A stretch of DNA of 64,000 nt from Flavobacteriales bacterium (GTDB taxonomy: Bacteria; Bacteroidota; Bacteroidia; Flavobacteriales_D; Parvicellaceae): positions 310,001-374,000 of the forward strand of contig JACJZN010000006.1 of the NCBI GenBank assembly GCA_020635565.1, written 5' to 3'. Numbering within the stretch: position 1 is the first letter of the stretch; each line of letters opens with the position of its first letter. The position numbers and the translations under genes were made by a program. The notes below the pieces were generated by a model. The model saw only the letters and a program-made list of their open reading frames with translations. It was not told where the DNA came from and searched no databases. Below are positions 54,801 through 62,584 of this stretch, piece by piece.

Positions 54801-55098
54801 CCTCCGTTTCGATAGTGATTGAACACGTATTCTCTCTTGATTTAGACGAGATCTCTTTAATCCCTTCCAAACCAATTAAAGCTTCTTCAATTTTCGTTGT
54901 AATTCCTTCTTCGATCTCAATTGGTGAAGCGCCTGGATAGGCAACATTAACAGTGATTTTATTTGGATCTAGCTCAGGAAAAAATGAATGATTTAGCGTA
55001 AAGATGTTAATGAATCCAGCGATTGCTGTTACAATTATGATCGCATTCGCCCAGATCGGATATTTTATAAAAAATGCAATGAAATTCCTCATGATCAA
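51814..55098 (-). CDS. Efflux RND transporter permease
   Basis: A 1094-residue inner-membrane pump of the AcrB/MexB superfamily. Twelve helices in the usual 1+5+1+5 arrangement with two large periplasmic loops: first helix IWANAIIIVTAIAGFINIFT, FFPELDPNKITVNVAYPGAS after it, and the proton-relay segment GILVDDGIVIAES in helix 4; GILVNDAVVLLDQYNKG is the second-half equivalent. The C-terminal ~70 residues are a charged cytoplasmic tail. Substrate unknown; the relatively long tail and sequence fit the multidrug type rather than a metal-specific one. Overlaps the adaptor gene by 4 bases. Confidence 0.93.
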   Translation of the reverse strand: MIMRNFIAFFIKYPIWANAIIIVTAIAGFINIFTLNHSFFPELDPNKITVNVAYPGASPIEIEEGITTKIEEALIGLEGIKEISSKSRENTCSITIETEEKIDINVLAQEVKNAIDGINSFPAGAERPIVVAQKSRGMAGMGNVVSFLSLTSESGNVEDLKLKSDEIEKEILALKNISQVEVMGFPPQIISVEIREHDLLRYNLTFTQVAQKIKSQNLDVTAGTVKTNSEELYIRLTNKTTDAEMLKNVVVGADIDGQLIRLIDVADVKFEFSDIALKSFVNGKQNATFIIKKLKSEHLGKISGDLNAYIEKFNKENDNYQMKILFSFNNLLGQRIQMLTSNLTFGLILVCIVLGLFLSLRLSLWVAFGIPFSMLGMFWMGGIYGMSINMISLFGMILVVGILVDDGIVIAESIFSHYERGKSPVQAALDGTLDVLSSVFTSVLTTIVAFGFLLFVGGEMAMMEEMAFSVIACLGFSLIEAFLILPSHLASKKILGPTEIGWYQGIRKRIEEGIEKVRNGYGNLIGKVVNHYRWFVWGPMVFIVVVILLIANNVIKTAFFPNIPFNDIQVDVAYKPGEREMRTEATMVYLQNMVFNYADSLEKEFGEEIISNVTTTIGYAERIGESGNHAGSLRISVNEQNFISVVDISNAINDMIPKDTLATFEKFAVGGDGPFGYDISLSVQSTSREEIGEAALWLKEKIKSYPEVKDVVDNAGAGNREIQLELYDKAYALGLDEAQIVNQIRQGFFGEEVQRLIVGRDEVKIWARYPMDERNDFGDLDNMKIKTAFGQEFPLYTLADYSISRGSVTINHINGNQEVRVYGSLYNSELSSSLNSKLNREVFPELKKKFPNSEVVVKGQAEKAADSGKRLALAFTMGILLILIILSLNFGSFYQARMIIMVIPVGIFSALLGHGLVGIPFSMFSFWGVIALVGILVNDAVVLLDQYNKGLKDGLTTREAAVQAGRFRFRPVILTSLTTVAGLFPLIYLETSFQAQFLIPMAVSVAYGVLLGTLFLLFFFPPLIMYMNDMRRARFWLWRGGEDAPTRIEVEPVYKIAKRNQEVDGGDMIEFNNSETFTDERNKESRAEDNLLDL

Positions 55099-56279
55099 TT
55101 ATTTGAGTTTTTCATCACCTCTACTTCAAGACCTTCCTTGGCATTGATCAATGGTTCCATTACAATTACAGTTCCATCGGTTAAGTCTTTCACCAAAACA
55201 GTTTCTTCGAGGAACATTTTAATGTTAAGTGAAATTGGTTTCAATTTACCATCGACTACAGTATACACCTCGTTCTTATTGAACAATGCTTTTCTAGGCA
55301 ATTCAACAATATTTTCAACCCCCTCACATGAAATACTGGCATCCAAGAACATCCCGTTGTAAATCGACATTTCCGCTTCAGTCACTTCAATAAAAACTGG
55401 AACCGTCTGGGTATTTGCGTTCACATAAGTTCCTTTTCTAACGACTTTTCCAATTGCTGATCCTCCATTTTCATCTGATAGGGCAACCTTAGCCCCAATC
55501 ACTACCCTATCAATATCATCGTTTGCAATAGGAATTTCAATTTCCATACTTCCTTCTCTAATCACGGAAACAACTGGACTTCCTGGAGCTGTAATCGCAC
55601 CGTCATCCGTGAAAGCATTTAAAATACTTCCCGTGAAAGGAGCCGAAATCACGTATTTCTTCAATCTTTCTTCATCACTTTGAATGTTGTAATACTCCGT
55701 TAAAACATTCTTCGAAACGATGAAGTTTTTCTCTTTAAATGTTTTTGTTTCCGGAAGAAGAGGCAATTTCTTATCTACATCAATTTTGTTGAAGAATTCT
55801 AACCAAGCTTCAAAATTATCATTGTAATCAAGTTTAAGATCAGGTAATATGTTCGTCAAAAGCATCAAATAGTTACTTTTTCTAGCTTTCAGAGCCATGA
55901 TCACATCGTTATTTTTGATCGTAAACAGTGTTTGTCCTTCTTTAAAGGATGTTCCTTTTTTCAAAGAAATATGCGCCTGGATCTCACCTTGAACTTCAGA
56001 TGTTATATTGATCATAGAAGAGGAGCTTACCTGTCCAAATCCATCTGCAGTGATTGGTTTTAATACATTCGTAACCGGTAGCGCTTTCACATAATATGTA
56101 CTAGAATCCTTTGCAGACTCGCCCCCCTCCTTGGCTGCCAATTCACGATCTTCACGAATCTGCTCAGCATTTTCGACTCCATAATTGGTCCCTATCTTCA
56201 TTCCTATCATGAAGGCTACAACTATAGCTAGAACAACACCAATTGTTAATACAATAACGAGTATGTGTCTTACTTTCAT
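55095..56279 (-). CDS. HlyD-type periplasmic adaptor of the RND system
   Basis: A 394-residue membrane fusion protein starting at ATG 56279 with an N-terminal helix (VRHILVIVLTIGVVLAIVVAF). Lipoyl/barrel-sandwich motif: INITSEVQGEIQAHISLKKGTSFKEG, then the second half ISAPFTGSILNAFTDDGAITAPG, and the beta-barrel SMEIEIPIANDD. The start at 56300 is excluded because a -7 element overlaps it. First gene of the efflux operon. Confidence 0.92.
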   Translation of the reverse strand: MKVRHILVIVLTIGVVLAIVVAFMIGMKIGTNYGVENAEQIREDRELAAKEGGESAKDSSTYYVKALPVTNVLKPITADGFGQVSSSSMINITSEVQGEIQAHISLKKGTSFKEGQTLFTIKNNDVIMALKARKSNYLMLLTNILPDLKLDYNDNFEAWLEFFNKIDVDKKLPLLPETKTFKEKNFIVSKNVLTEYYNIQSDEERLKKYVISAPFTGSILNAFTDDGAITAPGSPVVSVIREGSMEIEIPIANDDIDRVVIGAKVALSDENGGSAIGKVVRKGTYVNANTQTVPVFIEVTEAEMSIYNGMFLDASISCEGVENIVELPRKALFNKNEVYTVVDGKLKPISLNIKMFLEETVLVKDLTDGTVIVMEPLINAKEGLEVEVMKNSNN

Positions 56280-56297
56280 CCCAATATAAATTTGGAA

Positions 56298-56305
56298 CAA
56301 AAGTA
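56298..56305 (-). promoter_or_regulatory. -7 element of the efflux operon
   Basis: Minus-strand TACTTTTG matches TAnnTTTG, 18 bases before the adaptor start at 56279. Confidence 0.55.
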
Positions 56306-56372
56306 GGATTGAAAATTTTGTTTCGCCACTAAAATCTTACAAAAGGCAAAATATCGTGATAATTGTATAATG

Positions 56373-57320
56373 CTAAAACGTTGGACAGTTGATCACCTTA
56401 TACTTACCGCCTCCAAAATCACGTTGACCATACTTATTTTTGGACTTATAAGTAAGTGTAATCTCATGCGAACCTGAATTGTATGAATTCAAAGCGGAGG
56501 TATTAATATCATATGAATAGCTGATCCCAATCTTTGGTCCTGCAAATCCGATCATTAAGGCTATCGCATCCTTGAATCTGTATGAGGCCCCAACCCAAAC
56601 ACCACTATTATGAATCAGTCTTGCATTCAAATCAAAAGTAAACGGTGCATTTAGCATGATTCGAGCCACCGCAGAAGGTTCCAAATATAAATTTCCTTCG
56701 GAAACAGTTATCACATAACTACCTGTAAGGTACATTGTTCTCTGAAGATCATTTGTTACTGGTGTCATTACATCAAAAAGATCAACTTTAGTCTGAAGTA
56801 GATTGAACAAACTAAATCCAATGTGATAATTCTGTCCGAATAGTTTTAGTCCTCCAGATAAGTCAGGTATCAATAAATTAGTCGTATAGTTAAATACAGT
56901 CGGGTCATTTGCCTGTTCTGTAACCAACTTGTCTCTATCAAAAACGTATTGAGACAATGAAGCTCCAACTCCTAATGAAAGATACATCTCCCTGTTAACT
57001 TTCAACTGGGTGGATAATGCAGCCATGAAACCAGTCCTTCTGGAAGGTCCTGCAACATCATTAAATAGGTATCCACCAACACCGAACTGCTTACTCACAT
57101 TTGTATGATATGAGATATGTTGTCCTACTGGAGCTTCTCTTATTCCTGTCCATTGACGTCTAACATCCAACACTAATGGAGCATACGTTTTGGTTCCAGC
57201 GGCAGCAGGATTAATGGCAAAAGCATTGATCATGTATTGACTATTCATGATAAATTGCTGCCCGTAAGAAAACGAGGAGAACATCATCAATACAACCGTT
57301 ATTTTCACAAGACTCTTCAT
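56373..57320 (-). CDS. PorP/SprF-family outer-membrane protein (copy 2)
   Basis: A 315-residue protein with signal peptide (VLMMFSSFSYGQQ) and the family opening QFIMNSQYMINAFAINPAAAG, GIREAPVGQHISYHTNV and C-terminal SYNSGSHEITLTYKSKNKYG. Its gene starts 3 bases after the giant adhesin gene ends. SprF-type proteins are needed to secrete the adjacent large adhesin (as SprF for SprB), so that is its likely job. Confidence 0.93.
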   Translation of the reverse strand: MKSLVKITVVLMMFSSFSYGQQFIMNSQYMINAFAINPAAAGTKTYAPLVLDVRRQWTGIREAPVGQHISYHTNVSKQFGVGGYLFNDVAGPSRRTGFMAALSTQLKVNREMYLSLGVGASLSQYVFDRDKLVTEQANDPTVFNYTTNLLIPDLSGGLKLFGQNYHIGFSLFNLLQTKVDLFDVMTPVTNDLQRTMYLTGSYVITVSEGNLYLEPSAVARIMLNAPFTFDLNARLIHNSGVWVGASYRFKDAIALMIGFAGPKIGISYSYDINTSALNSYNSGSHEITLTYKSKNKYGQRDFGGGKYKVINCPTF

Positions 57321-57323
57321 AGT

Positions 57324-60300
57324 TTATCTTAATAAGGTTACGAATCCACTTTGATTAATTTCCCCTCCATTCAATTCTAAGACATAGTAATATACCCCAT
57401 TCGGAAGTTTTGCTCCAGATTGAGACATGCCATCCCAATGAATTATATTATCACCGGTTGAGTAAACCTCTCTTCCCCATTTCGAGAACACCACCATTTT
57501 TACATCTGTGTAACTAGAAAAATCTAAATTCCAGGTATCATTGATCCCATCATCATTAGGTGTAAACGTGTTAGGTATTTCGATACATTCCATCTCATCA
57601 GTAACTTCTACCACATCTGATTTCGCAATGCAACCTTCACCATCTTTGATGTAACAATAATAGCTTCCTTCCTGAGCAAAATCTATCGTTGATTCATATG
57701 TTCCATTTGACCAAGAATAAGTTAGGAATCCATTTCCTCCATTAGCTACTATCGATAAGGTTGTGCCTCCCTGTGAACATGAAAGTTGATCAATCTTCAC
57801 CTGGGCCGTCAAATCCGTCTCTTCGATTACTATATCTGTCATTACTGTTTCCACGCATCCACTTGGTGAAGTGTAGGTATAGGTTATTTCATGAATACCG
57901 ATTCCTGCAACTTCAGGATCGAATATATTATTGGCAACTCCTGTTCCTGAGTAAGAACCTCCATTAGGCTCACCTCCATTCAATGTAAATTCAGGTCCAA
58001 TACCACATAACGTATCATATGGATTGGTGTGAACAATCGTTTCGATCACACTTATAAAAGCATCTGAGCAAGCAGTATTACCACAAGTACCACCTTCTGC
58101 TCTTACGTAATAGGAAGTGGAGTTCAGTGGAGAAAGCGTGATTGTCGTTCCAGTCCCGACAGATGTGCCGCCACATGAATTCTGATACCAAACCCATTGA
58201 GCACCGTTAGTGAGGTATCCACCATCCACAGTTAAAGTCGTTGATTCTCCCAAACAGAAGTTGTTATTGGAAGCTATAATTCCATCTGCTGCGATGCTTC
58301 CATCTAAAACTGTCACAGTGACATCAGCACATGAGGTAGATCCGCAAGTTCCAACTGCCGCAACATAATAAGTAGTTGTTTCAGTAGGCGAAACAGGAAT
58401 TACTTCTCCTATTCCAATCGGAATTGCTCCACATGCTCCAGTGTACCATACATAGGAATAGTTGGCCGGCAATGCCTGTCCGATAACCGTAAGTTCTACC
58501 TCATCTCCGGGACAAATATTATTGGAACTTGAGAAGGCTGAGGTTGGATCATTGATGCCTGCACCAACGGATATAGTTATATCGACACATGTTGAATTAC
58601 CACAGGTACCTTCTCCTCTCACAAAATAGGTTGTTGTTGCCGAAGGGGTCACACTGATTGAATTTCCCGAACCTACTGGACCACCACCACAAGCTCCTTG
58701 ATACCACTGCCAGTTAGCCCCTGTTCCTAACGTACCTCCTGAAACATTTAATACAACTGAGTTACCTACACAAATTGCGGTAGCTGATGCTGTGATCCCT
58801 GTTGCAGCAACACTAACGTCATTTAAAGCAACGCTTGCGCTTGCACAATTGGTAACACCACACGCCCCTTCTGCTCTTACATAATAAGTTGTCGCAGCTG
58901 TTGGATTCACATTAATCGATGTTCCCGATCCAATAGAAGTTCCTGCACCACAACCAGACTCATACCAAGTCCATACATCACCAGTCACTAATGTTCCTCC
59001 ATTTACCGTAAGCGTTACACTTCCACCTGGACAAACAGAAGAGCTTGATGCAACTACAGAAGTAGGTGTGGTTGACAAGTCTTGTACAATTACTGTGACG
59101 CTTTCACAAGATGTTGTGTTACAGTTACCTTCCGCTCTCACAAAATAAGTGGTTGTAGTTGAAGGCTGGACAGTTAATGTCGCTCCACTTCCCAAATAGA
59201 TCCCTCCACAAGATCCCTGATACCATTCCCAAGTAGCTCCATCTCCTAAACTTCCACCTAAAACCGAAACATCTACGGATGTATTTGGACAAACATTGTT
59301 CACCGATGAGTTTGCCCCCGATGGTGCCGTGGATAATGCCTCTATGTTGATAGAGGTACTCACACAATTCGTGGTGTTACACAATCCTTCCGCTCTTACG
59401 AAATACGTTGTTGTTGTTGATGGATTTACAGCTATCGTACTTCCTGAGCCCACATTCAAACCACCACAGGCACTACTAAACCATTGCCAGTTTGCAGAAG
59501 CTCCCAAGCTACCTCCAATTACGGATAATGTGGTATTATCACCAGGACAAATACTAGCATCTGATGCGATAACAGATACAGGATCATTAGATAAGGCATA
59601 GGTAGTAATGGTAACATCCGTACAAGAAGAATTTCCACAAACTCCTTCTGCTCTTACAAAATAAGTTGTAGTTCCTGTTGGATTCGTACTGATGGAATTC
59701 CCATTACCAATCGAAGCTCCAGCGCCACATCCTCCTTCATACCACACCCAGTCATCGGCACCAATTAATGTTCCTCCATTCGTTGAAAGTGTTACATTTC
59801 CCCCAGGACAAACTGTACCATTTGAAGCCATGATTGAAGTTGGTGGAGATGGCAAAGCCCTTACAGTTACCGTCACGCTTTCACAAGCCGTATTGTTACA
59901 ATTTCCTTCGGCCCTAACATAGTAAGTTGTTGTAGAAGAAGGAGAGACAGAAAGTACTGATCCGCTTCCCAAATAAACTCCGCCACACGATCCCTGATAC
60001 CACTCCCAGTTTGCTCCATCGCCAAGTGTCCCACCATTAACCATAAGATCAACAGAGGTATTTGGACAGATATTGTTAGCGGATGAAGTTGCTCCAGTTG
60101 GATCCGTAGATAAAGTCTCTACATTGATTGTTTCATTCACACAAGCTGTATTATTACAAGAACCTTCAGCTCTAACGTAATAGGTTGAAGTTAAAGTTGG
60201 ATTAACTGCAATTGTGCTTCCTGTGCCTACATTCAGCCCTCCACAAGTACCATTATACCATTGCCAGTTTGCTCCGGCTCCCAAACTTCCTCCAATCACA

Positions 60301-62015
60301 GAAAGTGTAGTAGTAGTCCCTGGACAAACACTCGGATCAGAAACAATAACACTAACAGGATCATTTGATGGTTGATCAACTATAATAGTCGTACTTGCAC
60401 ATCCAGAGTTGTTACATGTACCTTGGGCTCTAACATAATAACTTGTGGTTATAGTTGGATTAATATTAATAGATGTCCCTACTCCTATAGGCGAACCTGC
60501 ACCACATCCTCCTGCATACCAATACCAATCAGCACCTGTTCCTAAAGTGCCGCCATTAACTGTCAAAACAACAGTTGTACCTGAACAGACCTGACCAATT
60601 GATGAACTAACTCCTGACGGATCCGAAGAAAGTGTATTCACTGTAATTGTCGTACTCACGGCAGCTGTAGTATCACAACCTTCTAATCTAACATAATATG
60701 TTGTTGTAACAAGAGGGGTAATTCCTGTGTAATTAACTCCATTTGATGTAAACACTGGTGACGGCAATCCTATCGTAGGATCAACATCGTACCAAGCATA
60801 GTGAGCCCCGGTACCTGGTGCTCCACCACTAACGGTAAGATCAGTTGAACCGCCTACACAAATAGTACTTTGAGTTGCAGATAATGATGTTGGAGCAACA
60901 GAAGGAGTTTCAACTATAACTATTTGATTCACAGTGTTTGTAATTCCACATGGCCCTTCAGCTCTTACGAATACGTTTGTAGTATTTGTTAACGTAGTTA
61001 CAAAAGGAGATCCAGTCCCCAATAATGTTCCCCCAGAGTTCGGATCTCCTGCATACCAATTCCATACAGCGCTTGAACCAATACTTCCACCGTTTACAGT
61101 AAGTGTTACAGGACTAATCCCACACAAAGCTGAAGGATTTGCTGTTAGAGATGTGGGAGCAGTCGGGGGCGAATCCACCGTAACAGTAACTTCATTTGAC
61201 AGAAAAAAGCCACAACCGTATACCAGTTTTCTTCTATAACAAGTATTTTGCAAGATACCCAAAGGAGGATCATAGGATGCGTTTGTTGCTCCTGGAATAT
61301 CAACCCAAGATCCTGTGCAACCAAGATCTTGTTGCCATTGAAATGTAAACCAAGATGAGGTACCTGCAGCACCTGAAGAAACATTTGCCAGAATTGAAGG
61401 ATCTCCACCAGTACAAACCGCCTGATCTCCACTTATCGTCCCTGCATCTACCGATACATAATCCCAGTAAACCTGAATTCTTGCCCTGTAATCTCCAATA
61501 AAAATCTCATATTGATTATTCTGACATGGTGCATCATTCTGGAAAGAAATATTTCCGGAACTCCCTAATCCATCATGGTTATCATCACCATTAGCAACAC
61601 AAATAGAAAACAACGAAGGACTAGGATTGTAATTGCAATAAGGACTACAATCATCTTCCCATCCTTCCATCTGAGTGATCAATTGAGTAGCATCAGTATT
61701 AGACACATTTAGCCAAGCAAAGGGAATTGCAGGACCAGAATGGCTCGGATTTCCAGACCACCAAGTACCATATGTATTGGTAGTAGATATACATCCGGTA
61801 GCCTGAAAAGAAGTTAGTGAAGTTCCAGTAGTCCCATTATCCATCAGATAAATCCACCATACAGGATCCTGATCATTAATGCCCAAACCACCATCATTAC
61901 CATCTGCATCTGCATATAACTCTGTAATCGTGACGGAGTAATTAACATTTTGAGCATTCAATTGAAGTTTTGAGACCAACAAAAATGCCAGAAAAAAGAA
62001 TACAATATTCCTCAT
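57324..62015 (-). CDS. Giant adhesin-like protein with tandem Ig-like repeats and type B (gliding motility-associated) C-terminal domain
   Basis: A 1563-residue secreted protein. Signal peptide to ~22 (LAFLLVSKLQLNAQ). Residues ~22-190 form an N-terminal domain, then an Ig-like domain at ~190-290, and about twelve tandem Ig-like repeats of ~86 residues (~295-1320), each with a CPG-type cysteine, a W-containing strand and a YYVRAEG-like end. A PKD-like segment (~1320-1460) precedes the type B sorting domain (IPNTFTPNDDGINDTWNLDF, VFSKWGREVY, NGVYYYVLELNG). It is expected to be exported by T9SS and act in adhesion or gliding. The SprF-like gene follows in the same operon. Confidence 0.95.
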   Translation of the reverse strand: MRNIVFFFLAFLLVSKLQLNAQNVNYSVTITELYADADGNDGGLGINDQDPVWWIYLMDNGTTGTSLTSFQATGCISTTNTYGTWWSGNPSHSGPAIPFAWLNVSNTDATQLITQMEGWEDDCSPYCNYNPSPSLFSICVANGDDNHDGLGSSGNISFQNDAPCQNNQYEIFIGDYRARIQVYWDYVSVDAGTISGDQAVCTGGDPSILANVSSGAAGTSSWFTFQWQQDLGCTGSWVDIPGATNASYDPPLGILQNTCYRRKLVYGCGFFLSNEVTVTVDSPPTAPTSLTANPSALCGISPVTLTVNGGSIGSSAVWNWYAGDPNSGGTLLGTGSPFVTTLTNTTNVFVRAEGPCGITNTVNQIVIVETPSVAPTSLSATQSTICVGGSTDLTVSGGAPGTGAHYAWYDVDPTIGLPSPVFTSNGVNYTGITPLVTTTYYVRLEGCDTTAAVSTTITVNTLSSDPSGVSSSIGQVCSGTTVVLTVNGGTLGTGADWYWYAGGCGAGSPIGVGTSININPTITTSYYVRAQGTCNNSGCASTTIIVDQPSNDPVSVIVSDPSVCPGTTTTLSVIGGSLGAGANWQWYNGTCGGLNVGTGSTIAVNPTLTSTYYVRAEGSCNNTACVNETINVETLSTDPTGATSSANNICPNTSVDLMVNGGTLGDGANWEWYQGSCGGVYLGSGSVLSVSPSSTTTYYVRAEGNCNNTACESVTVTVRALPSPPTSIMASNGTVCPGGNVTLSTNGGTLIGADDWVWYEGGCGAGASIGNGNSISTNPTGTTTYFVRAEGVCGNSSCTDVTITTYALSNDPVSVIASDASICPGDNTTLSVIGGSLGASANWQWFSSACGGLNVGSGSTIAVNPSTTTTYFVRAEGLCNTTNCVSTSINIEALSTAPSGANSSVNNVCPNTSVDVSVLGGSLGDGATWEWYQGSCGGIYLGSGATLTVQPSTTTTYFVRAEGNCNTTSCESVTVIVQDLSTTPTSVVASSSSVCPGGSVTLTVNGGTLVTGDVWTWYESGCGAGTSIGSGTSINVNPTAATTYYVRAEGACGVTNCASASVALNDVSVAATGITASATAICVGNSVVLNVSGGTLGTGANWQWYQGACGGGPVGSGNSISVTPSATTTYFVRGEGTCGNSTCVDITISVGAGINDPTSAFSSSNNICPGDEVELTVIGQALPANYSYVWYTGACGAIPIGIGEVIPVSPTETTTYYVAAVGTCGSTSCADVTVTVLDGSIAADGIIASNNNFCLGESTTLTVDGGYLTNGAQWVWYQNSCGGTSVGTGTTITLSPLNSTSYYVRAEGGTCGNTACSDAFISVIETIVHTNPYDTLCGIGPEFTLNGGEPNGGSYSGTGVANNIFDPEVAGIGIHEITYTYTSPSGCVETVMTDIVIEETDLTAQVKIDQLSCSQGGTTLSIVANGGNGFLTYSWSNGTYESTIDFAQEGSYYCYIKDGEGCIAKSDVVEVTDEMECIEIPNTFTPNDDGINDTWNLDFSSYTDVKMVVFSKWGREVYSTGDNIIHWDGMSQSGAKLPNGVYYYVLELNGGEINQSGFVTLLR
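58830..60385 (-). repeat. Tandem 777-bp (three-domain) repeat units within the adhesin gene
   Basis: Equivalent sites recur 777 bp (259 codons) apart: e.g. GATCCCTGATAC at 59212 and 59989, and a GCxCCACA site at 58945, 59722 and 60499. Translated, domain types A (CGGLNVG, SVIGGSLG), B (EWYQGSCGG) and C (GCGAG.SIG) occur in order C-A-B-C-A-B-C. This points to duplication of a three-domain block. Boundaries are approximate. Confidence 0.75.
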
Positions 62016-62034
62016 AATTCAGTTTACGTAAGTG

Positions 62035-62042
62035 CAAATGTA
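62035..62042 (-). promoter_or_regulatory. -7 element of the adhesin operon
   Basis: Minus-strand TACATTTG is a perfect TAnnTTTG, 19 bases before the adhesin start codon at 62015. Confidence 0.6.
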
Positions 62043-62059
62043 CGACATTAAAAGCACCT

Positions 62060-62584
62060 CTATTTTAACTTTTTTACAAATTTTAGTATATCTTCAAGTA
62101 TCTCACAACTTGCCTTTCCATTGACATCCAAGATGTTTTCCGCCATCATATAATACTTCTCTCTATCCCTGAGTCTATCGTCAATGAATTGCTCTAATTC
62201 CGGAATCGATTTGACATCCTTTAACAAGGGTCTCTTTTTTCTTTTTACCCAAAGCCTTTCTGCTAATTTATCTGGTGATATTTTTAAGTAATAAGTAGTC
62301 CCCAATCCATTCAACCGATGCATATTATCATTAAAGCATGGAGTTCCTCCCCCTACGGAAAGTACAGTGTTATTTATTTCCAAAGAATTAATCAACGATT
62401 TTTCAAGCGACCTGAAATAAGTTTCTCCTTTCAATTCGAAAATACCTTCCACTGTTTGTCCTTCTTCTTTTTCGATTAAATCATCCAAATCTTTGAAGTC
62501 CATTTCTAGCACGTCTGCCAATTGTTTACCAATTGTAGACTTCCCTACCCCCATAAAACCCAATAAAATGATATTATTCTTCAT
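62060..62584 (-). CDS. aroK: Shikimate kinase
   Basis: A 174-residue kinase. The P-loop GFMGVGKS is at residues 8-15; DLDDLIE is the shikimate-binding Asp region, RSLEKSLI and SVGGGTPC follow, and the lid is RLWVKRKKRPLLKD. It phosphorylates shikimate for aromatic amino acid synthesis. It overlaps the topB 3' end by 11 bases, so the two are co-transcribed. Confidence 0.96.
   Translation of the reverse strand: MKNNIILLGFMGVGKSTIGKQLADVLEMDFKDLDDLIEKEEGQTVEGIFELKGETYFRSLEKSLINSLEINNTVLSVGGGTPCFNDNMHRLNGLGTTYYLKISPDKLAERLWVKRKKRPLLKDVKSIPELEQFIDDRLRDREKYYMMAENILDVNGKASCEILEDILKFVKKLK

Noticed and set aside
58000..61200. Regular repeats that could be taken for a CRISPR array
   Set aside because: The repeats are in-frame codons for Ig-like protein domains with ~259-bp periodicity, not short identical repeats with unique spacers.
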